DNA of 47,177 nt from positions 1 through 47,177 of the forward strand of contig CAYYVJ010000006.1 in assembly GCA_964475115.1 (NCBI GenBank), in the 5' to 3' direction. Each line of letters begins with the position of its first letter. The first letter of the stretch is position 1. A program made the position numbers and the translations under genes. The notes below the pieces were generated by a model. That model made no database searches. It was not told where the DNA came from and was given only the letters and a program-made list of their open reading frames with translations. Source of the DNA: CAYYVJ01 sp964475115 (GTDB lineage Bacteria > Bacillota > Clostridia > Lachnospirales > Lachnospiraceae). Positions 1 to 8,984 of the stretch are shown piece after piece.

Positions 1-1073
1 TCTAATGTTGAATCTTCAAATAAAATATTACTTAAATCTGACCCATCAACGGCTTCTAGTGCAAATCCTCTAGAGCGCTTAAATTCTACTCGACGAACAG
101 TAACCCTATCATAGCCGCAAGTAGATTCTGTACCAAGTTTTACTCGAGCAGTTGGACCACAGCGGTCTGTGGCGATTAACTTATCTGTGGTATATTCACC
201 TGAATAAACAGAGCCCATATCATAACCGCTCACTTTACAATCTTCTATTAATACATTCTTTAAAGGCATAAAAATACCGCCTCCATAGGATGCCTTCATA
301 ACAATCGCGTCATCTGTCAAAGAATTAAAAGTAGAGTTTAAAATAGTAACATTCTGACAACAGTCTACATCAAAAGCATCCCTATTTGTATCCAATAAAA
401 TGTGATTTACAAACATATTAATAACACTGGTTGCTATTATGGCAAAGTGTCCTCCAGCAACAATAGAAAAATCACAGAGTGCAATATTTTCACATTTATC
501 TAAAGCAATTGCCTTATTTCCAAACCATTCTCCATCATGTCCTGGCTGCGTACGCAAATTAGGCTCATATGGATCACCACCCATTAGAACATGCTCTAGT
601 TCGCCTTTATCATTCAAAAAACTTCCGTCGATTAATCCTGGACCATATATCATTACATTTTTAACTTCTCGCCCATAAATTAAACTATTTGCAAAATAAG
701 TATGTCCGTGATCTTGTAATCCTGCATACAAGTTCACTTCTGGTTCTTCATAATTTCCGCCTTCACCCTGTTGTAATTCATAAGAGTTTTTTATATCCGT
801 TTTAGCCGCGTGAAGAACACTTCCTTGGCTTAAGTATAAATTAGCATCGCTCATTAAATGAATTGTATATATTCTAAAGTCTCCTTCAGGTATTACAACC
901 GTTGCACCACCTAATTCATGAGCTTTTTTAATCGCCTCGTTTATAGCTCGAGTATTTTCTACTGGAGAGCTATCTATTCCTGCTCCAAATTCAACTATAT
1001 TTAGTTTTCTATTTTCCTTTAACAATTCATTTGAATGAAAAGGACATCCTGTTGCTGTCTTAACTTGAAACAT
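1..1073 (-). CDS. GH28-family pectinase (polygalacturonase / rhamnogalacturonidase type), 3' end outside window
   Basis: Open frame from ATG at 1073 to the window edge, about 357 codons, C-terminus missing. My translation shows a right-handed beta-helix enzyme of glycoside hydrolase family 28. After an N-terminal segment with the usual VEFGAGIDSS entry come the catalytic blocks: NRDAFDVD (about residues 230-237, the NTD block), the acid pair LTDDAIVMK with Asp254-Asp255, and RVK at 310-312 (the RIK block). The usual GHG histidine block is replaced by SGYDMGSVYSGEY, as I recall for bacterial GH28 relatives acting on rhamnogalacturonan. No signal peptide is visible, so it probably acts in the cytoplasm on imported oligogalacturonides, like the other pectin enzymes in this window. 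It starts 12 bp from the stop of the next gene upstream, with an AGGAGG-type site, so the two may be cotranscribed. Exact substrate is not determinable here. Confidence 0.88.
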   Translation of the reverse strand, partial: MFQVKTATGCPFHSNELLKENRKLNIVEFGAGIDSSPVENTRAINEAIKKAHELGGATVVIPEGDFRIYTIHLMSDANLYLSQGSVLHAAKTDIKNSYELQQGEGGNYEEPEVNLYAGLQDHGHTYFANSLIYGREVKNVMIYGPGLIDGSFLNDKGELEHVLMGGDPYEPNLRTQPGHDGEWFGNKAIALDKCENIALCDFSIVAGGHFAIIATSVINMFVNHILLDTNRDAFDVDCCQNVTILNSTFNSLTDDAIVMKASYGGGIFMPLKNVLIEDCKVSGYDMGSVYSGEYTTDKLIATDRCGPTARVKLGTESTCGYDRVTVRRVEFKRSRGFALEAVDGSDLSNILFEDSTL

Positions 1074-1085
1074 ACTTTCCTCCTG

Positions 1086-3758
1086 TTATTTCTCAAAATC
1101 TGATAGCTTATCATCTAGCATTTCACCTAAAAAGTTTCTGTTTTTAGGAAATTTCTCTAAGTATTCTGTTCGTATCTTTTCATTTACTTGATCAACTTCT
1201 TTCTTAAAATCATGAGCTGAAAGTCTCAATGCACCATATCCCATAATAATAAGTTGTTCAAGACCATCTGAAGTGGCTACCGTAACATTATAATCTTTGG
1301 ATATTTCTTTGGTGGTTTTCTCAATATAAGCATCTGCAGTTTCTTTTTCTTTCGTATAAACTACATTTAAGTTGTGATATTTTTCAACCTTCTCCACTCC
1401 TCCTTTTACCTTATAGGCATCAAATACTAATATCAGATTACATTTCTTAAAGCCCTGATAATTACTTAAAATATCCATAAGCCTATATCTAGCCCCATTA
1501 ATATTATCTTTTGCAAGTTCACTTAGCTCGTCCCAAGCAAAAATAATATTATATCCATCTACTAGTAAATAGTCTTCAGTTGGAGGCTTATTACTACTAA
1601 CATATTTCTTTTCACTATTTACATTGCTTTTCTTTTTTTCATAACCAAAACTAGTATGCCCTGGAACACTCCTCTGCTTTATCTCACCAAAGGTCTGAAC
1701 AAAAATCTTCTCTAGTTCTTTATCTTCAGCTAAAGAACCACTGTATTTTCTGTTGAGTGTATTTGCAACAGGCTTCTCATAGAGTGGTTTTACTTCTTCT
1801 TTTTCTTCTATCTTTTCAGGCTCCAAACCACTTTCCAAATGCATATACTCAGAAACCTTATCCCAAGAAACTACAAATCCCGCACCATTAGAACAAAAAA
1901 CAGAACTTGTAGGATTATCCAAATCTCTTTCACTATCATAAAGAGTACGTTCAATGACTTCATCTTCATTGTGACAAGGCTCATATCCTTTTAAACTACA
2001 AAATAATTTCCCTCTACCTTTTGTATAAGTAATTACTTCTAAATGATAACCTTGCATCGTTGCTACTGGTGCTGATCCAGTAAGGATTGCCATCTCATCT
2101 TCTACTATAGGTGGTAAAACGTCTCCATGCATCCGACTAATGTCAGACATAGCCCTTCCAACCGTATCCTGAGGGATTTCTAGTTTAAAATTGTAATATG
2201 GTTCAAGTAAAACACACTTTGCTTTTTTTAGACCTTGTCTTACGGCTCTATAAGTTGCCTGTCTAAAATCTCCACCTTCTGTATGCTTTAAATGTGCTCG
2301 TCCTGTAATTAAGGTAATCTTCATATCTGTAATTGGTGACCCAGTTAATACACCCACATGCTCTTTGTCTTCCAAATGAAACAACACTTGTTTTTGCCAG
2401 TTCTTATCTAAAATATCCTCACTACATGTTGATTCAAAAACCAGTCCACTTCCTAATTCACCTGGCTCTAATAGTAAATGTACTTCTGCATAATGTCTAA
2501 GCGGTTCATAATGTCCCACTCCAAGCACAGACTCTTTTATGGTTTCTTTATATACGATATTGCCTGGACCAAATTCAACTTCCACACCAAAACGCTCTAA
2601 AATGACACTTTTCAGAATTTCAACCTGCACTGCTCCCATTAATTTTACGTGGATTTCTTGTAACTCTTTTGACCATACCACCTGAAGTTGAGGATCTTCT
2701 TCCTCTAAAATACGTAATTTTGCAAACATAAGAGTGCTATCATAATCTGCTGGTAGAATAATTTGATAATGAAGAATAGGTTCAAGAATTGGTATCTCAG
2801 AAACCGCCTCTATACCCAAACCTTCCCCTGGGCGGGTTTTGCTCAAACCAATAGCAGCACAAACCACACCCGCATGGGCTTCCTCTATACTTTCATACTT
2901 TGTTCCAGAATAGATCCTAATCTGATCCACTTTTTCTTCCCATCCCGCTATGGAATTTTCCAATAGCATTTTTACCTTTAAACTTCCACCTGTAATCTTC
3001 ATATAGGTCAGGCGATTCCCTTGCTCATCACGACTAATTTTATAAACTTTTGCTCCAAACTCATTGGGGTACACTCTCGATTTTGTATAGTGGGAAAGTC
3101 CTTCTACAAATTCACTTACTCCTTCTAATTTAAGTGCCGAGCCAAAAAAGCATGGAAAAATCTTTCTTCTAGCAATAAAATTCTGTATTGTTTCTTTTTT
3201 TATTATGTGGTGTTCCATATATTCTTCAAGTAATGATTCATGACATAAAGCTAAATTTTCCATCCACGCTTTACTATCTGCATGTTCTTCTGCAAAATCC
3301 ACACAGCCCTCATGAAACTTTATTTTAAGTTCTTGTGTAAGGAGACCTTTATCTGTTCCACCTATATCCATTTTATTTATAAAAATAAAAGTCGGAATTT
3401 GGTAGATATCCAATAATCTCCAGAGAGTTTCTGTATGCCCTTGTATTCCTTCACTACCACTTATAACCAATATTGCATAATCTAATACTTGTATGGTTCG
3501 TTCCATTTCAGCTGAAAAATCTACGTGCCCTGGAGTATCTAATAGTGTAACTTCCATATCTTTTGTCTTAATTTCAGCTTGTTTCGAAAAGATAGTAATT
3601 CCTCTTGCACGCTCTAGCTCGTAGGTATCTAAAAAAGCATTCTTATGGTCTACACGACCTAATTTTCGAATGCTTCCTGTTTCATATAAAATACTTTCTG
3701 CTAAAGTAGTTTTCCCAGCATCTACATGTGCAAAAATCCCGATAATCAATCTCTTCAT
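1086..3758 (-). CDS. TetM/EF-G-like ribosomal GTPase fused to a C-terminal YacP/Rae1-type NYN nuclease domain
   Basis: 890 residues, well above the ~640 of TetM/TetO ribosomal protection proteins. GTPase motifs are intact: AHVDAGKTT (10-18), RGIT (52-55), DTPGH (74-78), NKMD (128-131). The EF-G-like domains follow to about residue 650. A charged, low-complexity linker (about 660-725) leads to a second domain starting at YLLVDGYNIIF (about 729) and ending near 885. This matches the NYN/PIN-like YacP family: VDGYNII, the LVFDAY strand, the ETADAYIE block and the VATSDGLEQ block. YacP of Bacillus subtilis is Rae1, a nuclease that cuts mRNA in the ribosomal A site. TetM-like factors bind the same place, so a ribosome-directed nuclease is a reasonable inference, but function is unproven; tetracycline protection is the alternative. 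Start supported by AGGAG eight bases upstream of the ATG. Confidence 0.9.
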   Translation of the reverse strand: MKRLIIGIFAHVDAGKTTLAESILYETGSIRKLGRVDHKNAFLDTYELERARGITIFSKQAEIKTKDMEVTLLDTPGHVDFSAEMERTIQVLDYAILVISGSEGIQGHTETLWRLLDIYQIPTFIFINKMDIGGTDKGLLTQELKIKFHEGCVDFAEEHADSKAWMENLALCHESLLEEYMEHHIIKKETIQNFIARRKIFPCFFGSALKLEGVSEFVEGLSHYTKSRVYPNEFGAKVYKISRDEQGNRLTYMKITGGSLKVKMLLENSIAGWEEKVDQIRIYSGTKYESIEEAHAGVVCAAIGLSKTRPGEGLGIEAVSEIPILEPILHYQIILPADYDSTLMFAKLRILEEEDPQLQVVWSKELQEIHVKLMGAVQVEILKSVILERFGVEVEFGPGNIVYKETIKESVLGVGHYEPLRHYAEVHLLLEPGELGSGLVFESTCSEDILDKNWQKQVLFHLEDKEHVGVLTGSPITDMKITLITGRAHLKHTEGGDFRQATYRAVRQGLKKAKCVLLEPYYNFKLEIPQDTVGRAMSDISRMHGDVLPPIVEDEMAILTGSAPVATMQGYHLEVITYTKGRGKLFCSLKGYEPCHNEDEVIERTLYDSERDLDNPTSSVFCSNGAGFVVSWDKVSEYMHLESGLEPEKIEEKEEVKPLYEKPVANTLNRKYSGSLAEDKELEKIFVQTFGEIKQRSVPGHTSFGYEKKKSNVNSEKKYVSSNKPPTEDYLLVDGYNIIFAWDELSELAKDNINGARYRLMDILSNYQGFKKCNLILVFDAYKVKGGVEKVEKYHNLNVVYTKEKETADAYIEKTTKEISKDYNVTVATSDGLEQLIIMGYGALRLSAHDFKKEVDQVNEKIRTEYLEKFPKNRNFLGEMLDDKLSDFEK

Positions 3759-3892
3759 TAAAACAACTCCTGTATCTGTAGTAAAATCCTAGTGCTAGTG
3801 CAAGTAAGCCTAGCTCTTTGTTTGGCATAATTAGAGTGTCAAAGCAATAACCAACTAAACAAAAAAAAGAGAGGACTCCTTATGTTTAATTC

Positions 3893-4247
3893 TACCACAA
3901 ATACTTACACCTTGAAACGAGAAATTGAACATTATATTTCACTGGTGATTATATGGTAGATTATCAAAGCAATGCTACTGATGCACATTATGTAATCCGC
4001 CTTACTGCAAAAAGAAAACTTCTTTATCATAACAAATGGACACATTTATCTGGTTCTTGTTTATGGCATTACTGAACATCCTATGATGCTTAGGTGGCGC
4101 ATCGAAGAATACTTTCGTTGTAAAAAGCAGGTCTTTCAGTTTGAAAATTTCCGTGTTCGAAAACTGAAAGCAATCAATGCGCTCAACTTTTATATTACTT
4201 TATGCATGGCCTTTTTGGCTCACATATCAATGAAATCTATTTATTGA
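3893..4247 (+). pseudogene. Decayed DDE transposase remnant (IS4-like)
   Basis: No intact frame, but three plus-strand frames carry successive transposase pieces. Around 3940-4035 is a segment containing HYVIRLTAKRKLLYHNKW. After a frameshift comes YLVLVYGITEHPMML, then directly RWRIEEYFRCKKQVFQFENF and RKLKAINALN up to a TGA at 4245-4247. RWRIEEYFRFKKQ...FENFRVRSLKAINNLN is the hallmark C-terminal catalytic block of IS4-type transposases. The jump from MML to RWRIEEY implies an internal deletion. No terminal inverted repeats or target duplication could be recognised. It sits between the GTPase/NYN gene and the catalase gene, so an insertion once separated them. Confidence 0.78.
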
Positions 4248-4272
4248 CTTTTCTTGGAAAAGCACTTATGAT
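4244..4272 (+). promoter_or_regulatory. Putative sigma-A promoter of the catalase gene
   Basis: TTGACT at 4244-4249, a 17-base spacer and TATGAT at 4267-4272, about 85 bp before the catalase start. The -35 hexamer overlaps the stop codon of the transposase remnant. I see no convincing PerR box (TTATAATNATTATAA) in 4246-4357. Confidence 0.5.
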
Positions 4273-4357
4273 AACAGTAGAGATTACCATTATTACTAAT
4301 GTATAATTCAAATACTTTTTGTCTATATTCTGAATATTTACCATAAGGAGGTAAGAA

Positions 4358-6070
4358 ATGAAAGAAAATAACTCAAAAAATAATCATCCCATGTCTAAAA
4401 ATGGATTAGGGGAAAATTTAGCTAGCAAGAATGACAGAGCCGGTTACGTGAAAGACTTGACGACCGCGGCAGGTGCACCCGTTGCAAGTAATCAAGATTC
4501 TATGACAGCTGGACAAAGAGGCCCATTATTAATGCAGGACGTTTGGTTTATGGAAAAAATGGCTCATTTTGATCGAGAAGTAATACCAGAAAGAAGAATG
4601 CATGCAAAAGGTTCTGCTGCATTTGGTACTTTTACAGTAACTCATGATATTACTCAATATACAAAAGCAAAGATTTTTTCTGAAATAGGAAAACAAACAG
4701 AAATGTTTGCTCGTTTTTCCACAGTAGCCGGAGAAAGAGGCGCTGCTGATGCTGAAAGAGATATTCGTGGATTTGCTCTTAAGTTTTATACAGAAGAAGG
4801 TAATTGGGATATGGTAGGAAATAATACTCCAGTATTTTTCTTCCGAGATCCACTTAAGTTTATCGACTTAAATCACGCAATTAAAAGGGATCCTAGAACA
4901 AATATGAGAAGTCCTAATACAAACTGGGATTTTTGGACTTCTCTACCAGAAGCGATTCATCAAGTAACAATTGTAATGAGTGATAGGGGAATCCCTTCTT
5001 CTTACAGATATATGCATGGTTTTTCTAGCCACGCTTATTCTATGATAAATGATAAGAACGAAAGAGTATGGGTTAAATTCCATTTTAGATCTCAACAAGG
5101 TATTCAAAACTTAACTGATCAAGAGGCTGACAAAGTAATTGCTTCTGATAGAGAAAGTCACCAAAGAGATTTATATGAAGCAATCGAAAAAGAAAATTAT
5201 CCAAAATGGAATATGTACATACAAGTAATGACGGAAGAACAAGCAGAAAACATGCCATATAATCCATTTGATCTTACAAAAGTTTGGTATAAAAAGGATT
5301 TCCCTTTAATTCCAGTAGGTGTTTTTGAGTTAAATAGAAATCCAAACAACTATTTTTCAGATGTGGAACAATCTGCATTTACTCCTGCTAACATAGTGCC
5401 TGGAATTAGTTTTTCTCCAGATAGAATGTTACAAGGAAGGCTTTTCTCTTATGGAGATGCCGCTCGTTATCGCTTAGGAGTTAATCACCATCTAATTCCT
5501 GTAAACTCTCCTAAAGGTGTGGAAAATCCTCACTCCTTCCATCGTGACGGTTTTATGAGAACAGACGGAAACTTAGGCTCTGAAAACCATTATGAACCAA
5601 ATAGTTATGGAAATTGGACGGATAACTTTGATTTGAAAGAGCCAATGCAAAAAGCTGGTGACGCATATCGATATGACTTTAGAGAAGATGACCATGATTA
5701 TTATACACAAACAGGTATGTTATATCGTGCAATGACAGAAGATCAAAAGCGCGTTCTGTATGCTAATACAGCAAGAAATATGGGTGATTCTACCTTACAG
5801 ATTAAACATAGACATATTAATAACTGCTATCAGGCAGATCCTGAATATGGAAAGGGCGTAGCTGAAGCATTACATATTAGTATTGCTGATGTAGATTTAA
5901 ATTTTCCAGAAAGAAATTCAGGAACAAATAATTATAATGCAAATAATAAACATCCTGAACTCAACGTACCATCTAAGGATATTTCTAAAATAGCAAATCA
6001 AGAAGAAATAAAAACAGATTACGATCCTAAGAAATTTATTGAACCAATGGATGATCCTTATTTGTTATAA
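4358..6070 (+). CDS. katA: Catalase (monofunctional haem type, small-subunit clade)
   Basis: 570 residues. Breaks down hydrogen peroxide to water and oxygen with a haem b cofactor in the cytoplasm. Visible landmarks: the active-site block FDREVIPERRMHAKGSAAFG with the distal His82, the Asn of MVGNNTPVFF at 155/156, and the proximal haem-ligand block RLFSYGDAARYRLG with Tyr365. The distal-side stretch RFSTVAGERGAAD is also intact. It carries a ~60-residue polar N-terminal extension and a ~70-residue Asn/Lys-rich tail, slightly longer than a typical ~480-residue clade-3 enzyme, with no large-subunit flavodoxin domain. Start set by AAGGAGG at 4345-4351. Flanked upstream by an IS remnant and downstream by a shared terminator. 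A catalase is an accessory trait in this kind of anaerobe, so acquisition by transfer is possible but not shown. Confidence 0.97.
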   Translation: MKENNSKNNHPMSKNGLGENLASKNDRAGYVKDLTTAAGAPVASNQDSMTAGQRGPLLMQDVWFMEKMAHFDREVIPERRMHAKGSAAFGTFTVTHDITQYTKAKIFSEIGKQTEMFARFSTVAGERGAADAERDIRGFALKFYTEEGNWDMVGNNTPVFFFRDPLKFIDLNHAIKRDPRTNMRSPNTNWDFWTSLPEAIHQVTIVMSDRGIPSSYRYMHGFSSHAYSMINDKNERVWVKFHFRSQQGIQNLTDQEADKVIASDRESHQRDLYEAIEKENYPKWNMYIQVMTEEQAENMPYNPFDLTKVWYKKDFPLIPVGVFELNRNPNNYFSDVEQSAFTPANIVPGISFSPDRMLQGRLFSYGDAARYRLGVNHHLIPVNSPKGVENPHSFHRDGFMRTDGNLGSENHYEPNSYGNWTDNFDLKEPMQKAGDAYRYDFREDDHDYYTQTGMLYRAMTEDQKRVLYANTARNMGDSTLQIKHRHINNCYQADPEYGKGVAEALHISIADVDLNFPERNSGTNNYNANNKHPELNVPSKDISKIANQEEIKTDYDPKKFIEPMDDPYLL

Positions 6071-6081
6071 TGACATAATGC

Positions 6082-6117
6082 AAAGACCCTGAAGGTTCTG
6101 ACCTTCAGGGTCTTTTT
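6082..6117. terminator. Bidirectional rho-independent terminator between catalase and GGDEF gene
   Basis: Perfect 15-bp arms (AAAGACCCTGAAGGT / ACCTTCAGGGTCTTT) around a TCTG loop, with A and T tracts on both sides. It lies between two convergent genes and can serve both. Confidence 0.92.
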
Positions 6118-6119
6118 GC

Positions 6120-7652
6120 TTATATTATATTCACTTTATTTCTACCTTGAGCTTTCGACCTATACAATGCATCATCTGCCCTCTTTATAGCAGCACTATA
6201 GTCTATATCAGTTTCCTCAAAAGAAGAAAATCCAATTGAAACAGTTACTTTTATTAGCTCATCTTCAAAAGGGATCTGCAATGATGAAACTTCTGTCAAT
6301 ATTTTATTTCCAAAACTCATAAGATAATCTTTTTTTAATCCTGGAAAAATACCCAAAAACTCGTCTCCTCCCCAGCGGACTAACATATCATAACTTCTAA
6401 TTACATAGTTAATTTTATATACAATTTCTTCAAGAACTAAATCTCCTGCTTTGTGACCATATTTGTCATTTATTGATTTGAAATCATCAACGTCAAACAT
6501 CATAATAGCGGGTGTATCTTTTGATAATTTATATTCTTTAAAAAACTTCTTTAGTTTCATCTCTCCATATCTTCTACTAAATGCTTTTGTAAGCGTATCT
6601 AGATTCAACTCATTTACTAAAAATCTTGTAGAAGAATACCAGCCTAATTTATTAATAAAATATAATATTGTAAAACCGAATAATAAAATGGTAAAAAGTA
6701 ATTTTAGTAATCGGATAAAATGTTCACTAGACAAATTATCAATTTCATTATTTATTTGCTCTGTATTTTCAATTATATCATTCAAATGAACTCCCATACC
6801 AATGATCCAATTATAATCTTTATATAACTTTGCATAGGATATTTTTTCCGAAACTATCAAGCTATTTAATTCCTTAAAGTAATAATAATAGAAAATTTCC
6901 CCTTTTTCTTTCACTCCTTCTAATTCTATTAGATAGGGCAGATTCCCTTTTATATCTTGCGCATCAGTAGACAAATAGATTCCTTCTGTTTCAACTAGAT
7001 TTGGATGAACCCTTCGAATGGCATAATTTTTACCACCTTCATAGTTTATCACCTCATTTATCCAGATATAGGAATCATTAGAGAATTTTCGTCCTCTTAA
7101 CATCTCTGCCACTTCTTGTTTTACCGATTCATCTATATATGTTTTACTAACACCAAATACTCCCTTTATGTTACCTTTATTAATTAGCTCAACAGAAGAT
7201 AATAAAGATTTGATGTTTTCTAATGATTCCTCTAAATTTTCTCTATATAAATTTGAAGAATCATATAACACTTTACCGCTTGAATCATCCCATAAAAATG
7301 CTGTCCACATATTCGCATTTATATCATCTTCAAATCTTGTTATAAAAAAATCAATAAACTCTTCCTCAGAAAGATTTAGCTCTTCTTGAAATCGTTTTAA
7401 TCTGTTTTCTGTATTTCTTTTATAGATTGCACCTCTTGTTTCTCTTATACCATCAATTTCTAAAAAAATATTATTAACTGTGTCTCTAAGAAAATCTTTT
7501 TTTATGTTTAAAATCACTTTTTCTGTTTGGGATAAATAAATCTTCTGGGTTTCCTCATAAGAGTAAAGGTGAAGATAAATGACAGCTAGACATGTTAAAA
7601 GTACCACTATAAATACAGAAATTTGATATACACTATTTGATTTAAATTTCAT
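6120..7652 (-). CDS. Membrane-bound diguanylate cyclase with extracellular Cache sensor
   Basis: 510 residues. Makes cyclic di-GMP from two GTP. Order: N-terminal transmembrane helix (about 9-30), an extracytoplasmic sensor of about 270 residues, a second transmembrane helix (about 315-335), and a C-terminal GGDEF domain (about 350-510). The sensor ends with DYNWIIGMGVHLNDI, typical of Cache domains that bind small ligands. The catalytic loop is RWGGDEFLGIFPG, fully canonical, and RSYD sits five residues before GGDEF, so the RxxD product-inhibition site is present. The domain should be active and feedback-inhibited. The gene is convergent with catalase and divergent from the rsmH-type gene. 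The ribosome binding site is weak. The ligand cannot be predicted from sequence. Confidence 0.95.
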   Translation of the reverse strand: MKFKSNSVYQISVFIVVLLTCLAVIYLHLYSYEETQKIYLSQTEKVILNIKKDFLRDTVNNIFLEIDGIRETRGAIYKRNTENRLKRFQEELNLSEEEFIDFFITRFEDDINANMWTAFLWDDSSGKVLYDSSNLYRENLEESLENIKSLLSSVELINKGNIKGVFGVSKTYIDESVKQEVAEMLRGRKFSNDSYIWINEVINYEGGKNYAIRRVHPNLVETEGIYLSTDAQDIKGNLPYLIELEGVKEKGEIFYYYYFKELNSLIVSEKISYAKLYKDYNWIIGMGVHLNDIIENTEQINNEIDNLSSEHFIRLLKLLFTILLFGFTILYFINKLGWYSSTRFLVNELNLDTLTKAFSRRYGEMKLKKFFKEYKLSKDTPAIMMFDVDDFKSINDKYGHKAGDLVLEEIVYKINYVIRSYDMLVRWGGDEFLGIFPGLKKDYLMSFGNKILTEVSSLQIPFEDELIKVTVSIGFSSFEETDIDYSAAIKRADDALYRSKAQGRNKVNII

Positions 7653-7716
7653 TTTCTTTACATTCCTCTGTTTCTCTAGTCAAAATCGCCACTTTACAAT
7701 AATTAGTAAAGGCAAA

Positions 7717-7752
7717 AGATAACCGGTCCCTCACCAAGGAAATCGGTTATCT
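7717..7752. repeat. Inverted repeat, terminator-like on the minus strand
   Basis: Nine-base arms AGATAACCG (7717-7725) and CGGTTATCT (7744-7752), with a partly pairing interior (GTCC...GGA). Read on the minus strand the second arm is followed by TTTT, so it could end a short antisense transcript. It lies in the divergent region between the GGDEF and rsmH-type genes, close to a sequence resembling the 3' end of the small ORF at 9305-9373. Confidence 0.5.
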
Positions 7753-7815
7753 GATTTGACCTATGAATTTGCATGTAGCACTTTAGTACTACTCTATTAT
7801 AAGGATAATAACATA

Positions 7816-7850
7816 CGCACCTATTGAAATCAACAAGAACTTAATTTTCA
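7816..7850 (+). repeat. Imperfect copy of the 3' end of the small ORF at 9305-9373
   Basis: The stretch beginning GCACCTATTGAAATCAACAA matches the stretch beginning near 9352 (GCACTTATAGAAATCAACTA) with about four differences over roughly 30 bases. In the second copy this is the C-terminal coding end of a small hydrophobic peptide, so this may be the remnant of a related gene. The remainder of 7653-7919 has no recognisable gene. Confidence 0.4.
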
Positions 7851-7919
7851 ACTTTACTTCATTTGCTTTTACATACTATATTTGATAATATGATTTTATT
7901 AAATTTAAAGGCGGTCAAA

Positions 7920-8984
7920 ATGAATTCAAATAACAATGAAAATACAAATCAACCACATAAGCGTCGTGTACGTTATAAAGGAACACATCCAAAATCTTAT
8001 AAAGAAAAGTACAAGGAATTGCAACCAGAAAAATACGCAGACACCGTAAAAAGAGTGAAAGAAAAAGGAAATACGCCTGCTGGAATGCATCTTTCTATTT
8101 GTGTCGATGAAATATTAGATTTCTTACAAATCGCACCTGGTCAAATCGGATTGGATGCCACCTTAGGTTATGGCGGGCATTCTTTAGAGATGTTAAAATC
8201 TCTCGATGGGAAAGGACATTTGTATGCAACTGATGTGGATCCTATCGAATTGCCTAAAACCAAACAACGTTTAAAAGACTTGGGATATGGTGAAGATATT
8301 TTTACAACTCTTCAAATGAACTTTTCCAGCATTGATCAAGTAATAAATGATTCTGGTCCACTTGATTTTGTTTTAGCTGACCTAGGAGTATCTTCTATGC
8401 AAATAGATAATCCAGAAAGAGGCTTTTCTTTTAAAACAGATGGTCCTTTAGATTTACGTTTAAATCCTAAGAAAGGCATCTCTGCTGCCGAACGTTTGCA
8501 ATCCATCACTCAAGATGAGTTAAAAGGAATGTTAATAGAAAATGCAGATGAGCCAAATGCAGAACTGATATCAAGAGCAATTGTTTCCGAAATAAGAAAA
8601 GGTAATAAAATTACAACAACTAAACATTTACAAGAAGTTATTTCTGATTCCTTATCATCTAGTTCTAATATAGGAAAGGATGATATTAAGAAAACTTGTC
8701 AACGATGTTTTCAAGCGTTACGAATTGATGTAAACCATGAGTACGAGGTTTTATTTGACTTCTTAGAGAAACTCCCAGATGCCTTGGCTTCAGGTGGTAG
8801 AGTTGCCATTCTTACCTTCCATTCTGGGGAAGACCGCCTTGTAAAAAAATCATTCAAGTACTTCTTAAAGCAAGGTATTTATAAAGAAATTTCACCCAAT
8901 GCAATCAGACCCTCTGCGGAGGAATGCAATGCCAACCCTCGCGCACGTTCAGCAAAATTAAGATGGGCAATTAAAGCCTATTAA
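7920..8984 (+). CDS. rsmH: RsmH-type 16S rRNA (cytosine-N4) methyltransferase, stand-alone paralogue
   Basis: About 354 residues from the ATG at 7920, chosen over the TTG at 7863 because AAAGGCGG sits just before it. It belongs to the MraW/RsmH family, which N4-methylates C1402 in the 16S rRNA decoding site using SAM. Landmarks: GLDATLGYGGHSLEMLK (SAM motif I), LDFVLADLGVSSMQIDNPERG, the DGPLDLRLNP block, RCFQALRIDVNHE, and the terminal LTFHSGEDRLVKKSFK. Unlike canonical rsmH it has a basic ~50-residue N-terminal extension rich in Lys/Arg. It is also not next to ftsL or the division/cell-wall cluster. It is probably a second, lineage-specific copy. Whether it keeps C1402 specificity is unknown. 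Confidence 0.88.
   Translation: MNSNNNENTNQPHKRRVRYKGTHPKSYKEKYKELQPEKYADTVKRVKEKGNTPAGMHLSICVDEILDFLQIAPGQIGLDATLGYGGHSLEMLKSLDGKGHLYATDVDPIELPKTKQRLKDLGYGEDIFTTLQMNFSSIDQVINDSGPLDFVLADLGVSSMQIDNPERGFSFKTDGPLDLRLNPKKGISAAERLQSITQDELKGMLIENADEPNAELISRAIVSEIRKGNKITTTKHLQEVISDSLSSSSNIGKDDIKKTCQRCFQALRIDVNHEYEVLFDFLEKLPDALASGGRVAILTFHSGEDRLVKKSFKYFLKQGIYKEISPNAIRPSAEECNANPRARSAKLRWAIKAY

Noticed and set aside
439..678. 79-codon plus-strand open frame
   Set aside because: Lies entirely opposite the GH28 gene, whose motifs and composition make it the true coding strand.
4246..4357. PerR box before catalase
   Set aside because: The best match has too few agreeing bases with TTATAATNATTATAA.
7653..7919. 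Cyclic-di-GMP riboswitch near the GGDEF gene
   Set aside because: No GEMM-I or GEMM-II core sequence; only an inverted repeat is present.
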